Shown piece by piece: positions 32,621 to 37,081 of a stretch of DNA of 37,081 nt. This DNA is from an uncultured Muribaculaceae bacterium. Lineage in GTDB: Bacteria; Bacteroidota; Bacteroidia; Bacteroidales; Muribaculaceae. The DNA lies in contig CAJTRT010000021.1 in NCBI GenBank assembly GCA_910579105.1, positions 1 through 37,081 of the forward strand. The letters are read 5' to 3'. The notes under the pieces are model-generated. The model was not told the origin of the DNA. It ran no database searches and was given only the letters and a program-made list of their open reading frames with translations. Both the position numbers and the translations under genes were made by a program. Every line of letters begins with the position of its first letter. The first letter of the stretch is position 1.

Positions 32621-35455
32621 TTATCTCGGCTGGTCGGTGAGCCGCGGCGCGAACTGGATTGACGCGCCGAAGATGCTTTCATCGGGCGATAGGTCGGCCA
32701 ACAGGACTATGCGGAAATACTTGTAGGGGGTGCCGCGGAAACCGCGCAGGTAATGATCTTTGCTCGACCAGACGAGATGCCAGTTGTAGAGGTCTCGCGA
32801 GCCATAAAGTACGCATCTCACGCTGCCTTTGCGGAAGTAGCCGCGCTGGATAACGGTGTCAATGGTCTTGAGGACATCGGGGACCTCGAGCTTAATGGGT
32901 CGGGTGACGAGGAGCGCGGGGACATAACCCGTCATATCGGGCGTGGAGAAGTTGACAATACGCCCCTTGCGGTCGACGGCCATCGCGTCGGGATAAGAGT
33001 TGATCGCGTACGCCGTGTCGCAGCATGCCATGCCCCACCCTTTCGACTTCAAGGAGAACACATAGCCGTAGTCGCAGGCGGGGTTGAACAGATGGACACG
33101 CTGGTTGGCGTAATCGTAGACCATGGCGGCGTCTTTAAGGAACTCGCCAAAGGGAAGCAGGCTGGTTTCCCCCGCCGTGAAGCCTGAGAGTTCCATCAGT
33201 TTCCCGGATGACGGGAGGCTGTCGAAACGGAATGGTGTCTCCGTGCCGATAATGTCGGTTATGCTGGTGGCGACCGAGCCGGACAGCATCATGACGCCCC
33301 GGCGCGTGGCGAAGAGCACGGAGTCGTCGGTCTGCGTGATGCTCTGAGGGGAGACGCAGACATCGCGAGTGACGGGCTGGCGGGCGGTAAACGCACCGGT
33401 GGAGGAAACCTCCATGGCCCAGACGCCCTCGGTGGTAAAGGCGTAGAGGGGGAACTGGCCGAACTGTCCCTGGGAGAGAGCCTTTGTGGCGGCGGACAAT
33501 CCGAGGACGGCTCCGTTGCCGACAGTCGTCACGCCGGTGGGAGGAATATAGAACGGATTATTGGCCTCGGAAGAATGTATTTTAGATTCGGCCACATAGC
33601 TTGCGTTTGTAAGGCTTTCATCTGAGACACTTTCTGGGCTAAGCAAAGCATGGCTTGAAAGAAAATACGCCCCGTTAAGGAAGTCATGCGGTTTGAGGGG
33701 TATGATATGCGTAGGGCCTCCGTCTATCTCGATTTTCATCTTATACGCTGTCGAATCGGGATGGAAGATATACCTTGGGCAGATTTTCGCGAGATTGAAT
33801 ATTCGTTGTGATTCACAATCGCTTCCGTTAAACGAATAAAGTTTTACGCCCTGTGTCATCGACCATATGGTGACCTTTACTAACGATGGTTTCCCCTCGT
33901 AACCAACTGCGTTTGAATTAGCCGGTATACATGTTCTGATAGGCAAAGGCGCTGGTGGCTTAATCCGCATATTCGCCATATTGAAACGGGCGTTATAAGC
34001 ACTTACCGCAGTCGGTATCAGCAAACTATGGGAAGAATTATCATCAGGAAGAGTTGGCCGTGCCACAAGCGATGACAGGTCATTGTCATATGGTTTCACA
34101 TAGACAAAGTCCTCAGATAACACAATATCATCAAATTGAATTTCAGAGAATTTGTAAAACAGATTGCAGCCCCGGACATGTTCCAAGAACTTATCCATAA
34201 CTGGAATTTCATAAACATTGCCACCTCCGTTACCTGACAGGTCAAAAAAGCGATCCAAGAATGTCGGCTGCCCTCGCCGACCGAAATCCTCATCCTTGTA
34301 GTACGGACCGGGAAGCACGTTAGCATAACTGCCCGTAAGGATGTGATAGTCATCTGCCTCTTTGGCAGCAGTTTCAGAGATTGGGCGGATGCCAGTGCGG
34401 CCAATTTCGCCACCCTCCCCGGTTTCATCAATTCCGTCCTCCATGTCTTCCTCATAGCGGCTCGGAGTCCTGGCCGGATAACTTCCGCGGAAAAAAGCCC
34501 CGTTGTTGCTTTTGATATAATACGGGAAAGACACTGTACGATAGTTCTCAATTTCTCCAGCCTGGTCAAACGTATACAATGGTGCGGAAACAAATATCTC
34601 CACGGCACTGACTATATCTTTCCATTTGGCAAAAGTTTCCCGGTCGAACGGCAGGATACGCCCCATAAGCACAAACCTGCCATTGCCTGAGAGGTCTATC
34701 ACGGCCTCATCGTCCTTACGGACTTGACCGAGACGCACTATCGGTGGAATGGCGACCGGAAGCATAAGCACAGGCGCAGAGTGCCACGCGTAAGAGCCAT
34801 CGAACAACCGAAAGGCGTAACGCACGAAAAACGGCTGATAAAAACACCCCTTTTTCGTGGCACTCTCCGCTGCGGAGGACAACAGTGCGCCCATAATAGC
34901 CGTTGATAATTTTTTCACATCTTCTTTTGACGGCGCTCTGTTTGAACTCCCGCTAAATAACTCCTTGTCATAACCGATAGTTCTGTTCTCCAAACCGGTT
35001 TTGGCTTTTTGACAGCCAAATTCAATGGGAACAAACGGAGGCCGGTTGCCCAATGACATATATGAATGTTCCCGCCAAATGTAGTAGCGTATGCCGTCAG
35101 ACGTGGCAATCATAACGATGTTTCCAACAGAGGTAACTCCGTTGATGGTAGACGTCACGTTCTCTATATATTCCGCATCAGAGGTATCTTTCTGCCCGTT
35201 GCCAATCGGACACCAGTATAACGAACTCCCTTCCGCACAATCCCGGATTGATAGCAGATTCCTCGCCCCATCGGGCTTATGGATGAACAGCGCTCTTTCC
35301 CCGTCCGCCATCCGTAATTCCATAAATTGCGGGAAAAGGGGGCGCATAGTACCGTCCTCGGGGATGAGGTTCAGGGAGAGTGCCAGGGAGCCGTCGGGGC
35401 ATTCGTAGTCGGAGGGGACGGCGGTGTGGCCGGAGTATTTTATATCCTTTATCAT
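32621..35455 (-). CDS. Putative tail nozzle (T7 gp12 / muzzle-like), 944 aa
   Basis: The product is long, strand-rich and without enzyme motifs, with repeated blade-like segments throughout (YAFTTEGVWAMEVSSTGAF, DSVLFATRRGVMMLSG, AAMVYDYANQRVHLFNP, YGYVFSLKSKGWG), suggesting a beta-propeller. Its N-terminus (DIKYSGHTAVPSDYECPDGS) resembles nozzle or 'muzzle' proteins of Bacteroidales podoviruses, which close the lower tail. Size and fold fit that role, but identification is from pattern only. The central part (about 33540-35330, residues about 42-638) is markedly AT-richer than both ends. ATG overlaps the TGA of the upstream gene (ATGA), so the two are coupled. Confidence 0.55.
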   Translation of the reverse strand: MIKDIKYSGHTAVPSDYECPDGSLALSLNLIPEDGTMRPLFPQFMELRMADGERALFIHKPDGARNLLSIRDCAEGSSLYWCPIGNGQKDTSDAEYIENVTSTINGVTSVGNIVMIATSDGIRYYIWREHSYMSLGNRPPFVPIEFGCQKAKTGLENRTIGYDKELFSGSSNRAPSKEDVKKLSTAIMGALLSSAAESATKKGCFYQPFFVRYAFRLFDGSYAWHSAPVLMLPVAIPPIVRLGQVRKDDEAVIDLSGNGRFVLMGRILPFDRETFAKWKDIVSAVEIFVSAPLYTFDQAGEIENYRTVSFPYYIKSNNGAFFRGSYPARTPSRYEEDMEDGIDETGEGGEIGRTGIRPISETAAKEADDYHILTGSYANVLPGPYYKDEDFGRRGQPTFLDRFFDLSGNGGGNVYEIPVMDKFLEHVRGCNLFYKFSEIQFDDIVLSEDFVYVKPYDNDLSSLVARPTLPDDNSSHSLLIPTAVSAYNARFNMANMRIKPPAPLPIRTCIPANSNAVGYEGKPSLVKVTIWSMTQGVKLYSFNGSDCESQRIFNLAKICPRYIFHPDSTAYKMKIEIDGGPTHIIPLKPHDFLNGAYFLSSHALLSPESVSDESLTNASYVAESKIHSSEANNPFYIPPTGVTTVGNGAVLGLSAATKALSQGQFGQFPLYAFTTEGVWAMEVSSTGAFTARQPVTRDVCVSPQSITQTDDSVLFATRRGVMMLSGSVATSITDIIGTETPFRFDSLPSSGKLMELSGFTAGETSLLPFGEFLKDAAMVYDYANQRVHLFNPACDYGYVFSLKSKGWGMACCDTAYAINSYPDAMAVDRKGRIVNFSTPDMTGYVPALLVTRPIKLEVPDVLKTIDTVIQRGYFRKGSVRCVLYGSRDLYNWHLVWSSKDHYLRGFRGTPYKYFRIVLLADLSPDESIFGASIQFAPRLTDQPR

Positions 35456-35820
35456 AGCGAGCAGCGATATATGATTGTTATGTATGTGGTGTTGTCGTGT
35501 TCAATCTCATTCCCGCACGGGCAGCGAAGCCTGACCGTTGTCCCCGCCTTGGCAAGGACGGCGTTCGTTATCGCTCTTGAACAGGCGCGGAAGGTTCCTT
35601 TGCCGTTGGTTGTAGGCCATACCATTCCGGCATGTCTGCCCGCGTAGGCACCGGCACGGAGTTTCACATACAGATACAGTTCCCCGCCATTCTCCGAGAT
35701 ACCGATCACATCACCCGGAACGAGAGACAGCTTCCGAGCGATACTGGCGGATATGTCGATCCTGCCGGAGGCATGGAAAGATATGTCGTGTTTGCGCGAG
35801 TTGGGTAATATGCTTTTCAT
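35452..35820 (-). CDS. Small protein with AbrB-like N-terminal domain (122 aa)
   Basis: ATG at 35820 (or 35823, one codon earlier) is preferred; the longer frame to 35838 begins with TTG inside a TAACTTTG element. Residues about 8-45 (RKHDISFHASGRIDISASIA, then LVPGDVIGI) fit the swapped-hairpin AbrB/SpoVT pattern: a strand, GRIDI, a short helix, then GDVI. The rest contains WPTTNGKGTFRACSR and a CPCGNE-like Cys pair. It is coupled to the nozzle gene by an ATGA overlap. Alternatives are a DNA-binding regulator or a tail accessory protein; coupling to a structural gene favours the latter. Confidence 0.6.
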   Translation of the reverse strand: MKSILPNSRKHDISFHASGRIDISASIARKLSLVPGDVIGISENGGELYLYVKLRAGAYAGRHAGMVWPTTNGKGTFRACSRAITNAVLAKAGTTVRLRCPCGNEIEHDNTTYITIIYRCSL

Positions 35821-35858
35821 CATTGGCAAAGTTAACAAGTGGGCTCGGTTTAGGGGCT

Positions 35859-36062
35859 TTAAGTTGTGGGAGAGAATAGGTTTGTTTGTTGAGGCTGGGG
35901 TTGACCATTGTGACCCAATGCGCGGACACGCTTTATCTCGCAGTCAATTTCGGCTTCAAGAGCCTTGGATTTACGCAGAGCATCATGCGACCGTGTGCTG
36001 AAATTGTCTTTTTGAGCCTCACGCATAAGGGCAACCTTTTCAAAGAATTGTCGAGGATTCAT
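35859..36062 (-). CDS. Small helical protein with clamp-binding-like tail (67 aa)
   Basis: The product is almost all helix: MNPRQFFEKVALMREAQKDN, then RKSKALEAEIDCEIKRV. The style is one I have seen in other Bacteroidales phages. The C-terminal QTNLF resembles the bacterial sliding-clamp-binding consensus Q-x-x-LF, at a disordered end where such motifs are usually found. Its start overlaps the stop of the ATP pyrophosphatase gene (ATGA), so they are co-translated. Function unknown. Confidence 0.68.
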   Translation of the reverse strand: MNPRQFFEKVALMREAQKDNFSTRSHDALRKSKALEAEIDCEIKRVRALGHNGQPQPQQTNLFSPTT

Positions 36063-36901
36063 ATTGTCAAATCAATCTTGATATAATCCTCCATGAACGC
36101 CTTTGCGTCAATCGCCGTTTCGGGGAACATACCGCCGGTTACGAGGTTCTGATACTTGGCGTAGGAGTTGGTGAATAGGTTGTGGAACACCACATTGTAG
36201 GCGTTGCCAAATTTGCGCACGGACGATGATTGAGGATGCGTGTCTATGAATGTCTGCGTAGACGCTATCAACCTTTTCAGAAACTTTGGATATTTTACAA
36301 AGTCAGACTTGCCGTTATCACTTCGCAAAGGACAACCGATGCAGCCGAGCCGTCTTTCAACGTGGAAATTACCCTGCTCGTCATAATAGAGCGGATGGCA
36401 CTTTATTCCGCGCTCGGCGATGAACTCCGCAACATCATCGTCAGTCCATTCAAGGATTGGCAGATAGATTTGCACACATGAGGTTTTCTTATCGTAGATG
36501 CGGCACACTTCCGGCTCATGGTAACGCTTTGCCCGCTTGACGCTCTCGCTACGGCGTATGCCCTGCACGGCACGGTCGCAGACCTTGTACTCTTTCAGAT
36601 ACTCGCAGCAGAACCGCGCCCTGCGTGTCGGACAGCCTTTCTTCTTCACCAAGTCAAAAAAGTTGATTGTCGGCGCAAGCACCTCGACACCCTTGCTCTT
36701 GCAGTGGGCGATGGTACCCGGGGGATCTATTGAAGTATTCTTATAGATTGCCCGATGAGGTATGCCCGCCATCTTCGCAAGCTCCAGAATGACCTCGGAA
36801 TCCTTACCCCCGGAAAACGAGACCTCAATATCGCCGTCCTGCGGAATGGACTGCAACAGCCTTATGGCGAAATCTACCTTATGTTGTAATGCAGGGGTCA
36901 T
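36059..36901 (-). CDS. PAPS-reductase-like ATP pyrophosphatase (280 aa)
   Basis: The enzyme belongs to the adenine-nucleotide alpha-hydrolase superfamily: SGGKDS, the PP-loop that binds ATP or adenylated sulfate, is near the N-terminus. FCCEYLK and, later, CIGCPLRSD add four cysteines that could hold an iron-sulfur cluster, as in PAPS/APS reductases and DndC-like proteins. TDDDVAEFI is a typical substrate-domain helix. ATG at 36901 is preferred, 14 bases after the preceding stop; a GTG at 36988 would overlap the upstream gene by over 70 bases. In phages such proteins may take part in sulfur-dependent DNA or tRNA modification; the substrate cannot be told from sequence. Coupled to the 67-residue gene. 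Confidence 0.78.
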   Translation of the reverse strand: MTPALQHKVDFAIRLLQSIPQDGDIEVSFSGGKDSEVILELAKMAGIPHRAIYKNTSIDPPGTIAHCKSKGVEVLAPTINFFDLVKKKGCPTRRARFCCEYLKEYKVCDRAVQGIRRSESVKRAKRYHEPEVCRIYDKKTSCVQIYLPILEWTDDDVAEFIAERGIKCHPLYYDEQGNFHVERRLGCIGCPLRSDNGKSDFVKYPKFLKRLIASTQTFIDTHPQSSSVRKFGNAYNVVFHNLFTNSYAKYQNLVTGGMFPETAIDAKAFMEDYIKIDLTI

Positions 36902-36915
36902 ATCGTTAAAAGTTC

Positions 36916-37080
36916 TTATGATTTTAGATACTCTCGGCAAGTGAAGCCTTTTCGGGGAGAAAACTCCTTGAAATCGCACGAAGTCCACAATTCACGCCTA
37001 TTCGCCCAATGCGCCATGTCTTTCTGCCATTTCGGGATTATCTGCTTAGGGTTGTTGAAGTCGCGGAAAGGCTGCGCCAC
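36916..37080 (-). CDS. Unknown protein, C-terminal 54 residues only (truncated by window edge)
   Basis: An open frame enters from the right edge and stops with TAA at 36918-36916, 14 bases before the ATP pyrophosphatase ATG. The visible end contains DFNNPKQIIPKWQKDMAHWA and later TSCDFKEFSPRKGF and TCREYLKS, with two cysteines and three tryptophans; it looks like a genuine protein C-terminus. It is probably the first visible gene of the leftward operon and might work with the pyrophosphatase. The family cannot be identified from this fragment. Confidence 0.6.
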   Translation of the reverse strand: MAQPFRDFNNPKQIIPKWQKDMAHWANRRELWTSCDFKEFSPRKGFTCREYLKS

Positions 37081-37081
37081 T

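Noticed and set aside
36902..36988. GTG at 36988 as start of the ATP pyrophosphatase
   Set aside because: It would overlap the upstream reading frame by more than 70 bases and adds residues outside the family core; ATG 36901 is 14 bases after the upstream stop.
1..37081. tRNA genes, CRISPR arrays, insertion sequences, attachment sites
   Set aside because: Scanning both strands by eye gave no cloverleaf, regular spaced repeats, transposase or terminal inverted repeats.

Overview
The window is the interior of a tailed double-stranded DNA phage or prophage genome, most likely infecting a Bacteroidales gut bacterium. The host call rests on three things: intergenic TAnnTTTG elements (the Bacteroidetes -7 promoter consensus), scarce Shine-Dalgarno sequences, and tail-fibre, holin and polyvalent-protein sequence styles that I recognise from Bacteroidales phages and mobile elements. 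No integrase, attachment site, host gene, tRNA, CRISPR array or insertion sequence is visible, so lytic and temperate lifestyles cannot be told apart. The predicted nozzle, P22-style portal and absence of tail-tube or tape-measure genes suggest a short-tailed (podovirus-like) particle.

Layout. (1) 2-17,722, plus strand: one open reading frame of at least 5,906 codons that runs off the left edge. It encodes a giant polyvalent protein with, in order, ParB-like (ddrB type), pyrophosphatase-like, N6-adenine methyltransferase, SNF2-type helicase, RadC/JAB, zincin, MuF-C-like and a long virion-type C-terminal region. Three small reading frames are nested at its module junctions in another frame and carry the codon signature of real genes. 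(2) 17,781-22,288: portal on plus, and large terminase plus a putative small terminase on minus, tail to tail with the portal. (3) 22,419-26,198: putative scaffold, a 52-codon gene resembling the capsid N-terminus, the major capsid protein, and two probable head or neck proteins. (4) 26,195-30,956: three tail-fibre-like genes, holin, GH24 lysozyme and a spanin-like protein, very GC rich. (5) 30,958-32,501: three tandem related genes of unknown role, ending in a terminator hairpin. (6) 32,621-37,080, minus strand: an operon read leftward, with a gene truncated by the right edge, a PAPS-reductase-like ATP pyrophosphatase, a 67-residue protein, an AbrB-like small protein and a large predicted nozzle.

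How it fits together: portal, terminases, scaffold and capsid build and fill the head. Neck, nozzle and fibres make the delivery and adsorption apparatus. Holin, lysozyme and the spanin-like protein release progeny. The giant protein sits directly upstream of the portal and combines virion-type and DNA-handling domains. By analogy with the polyvalent proteins described by Iyer, Aravind and colleagues, it is probably packaged and injected to protect or prepare incoming DNA; this is inference. No stretch longer than 300 bases lacks a gene; the longest gaps are about 90-130 bases and contain hairpins or promoter-like motifs.
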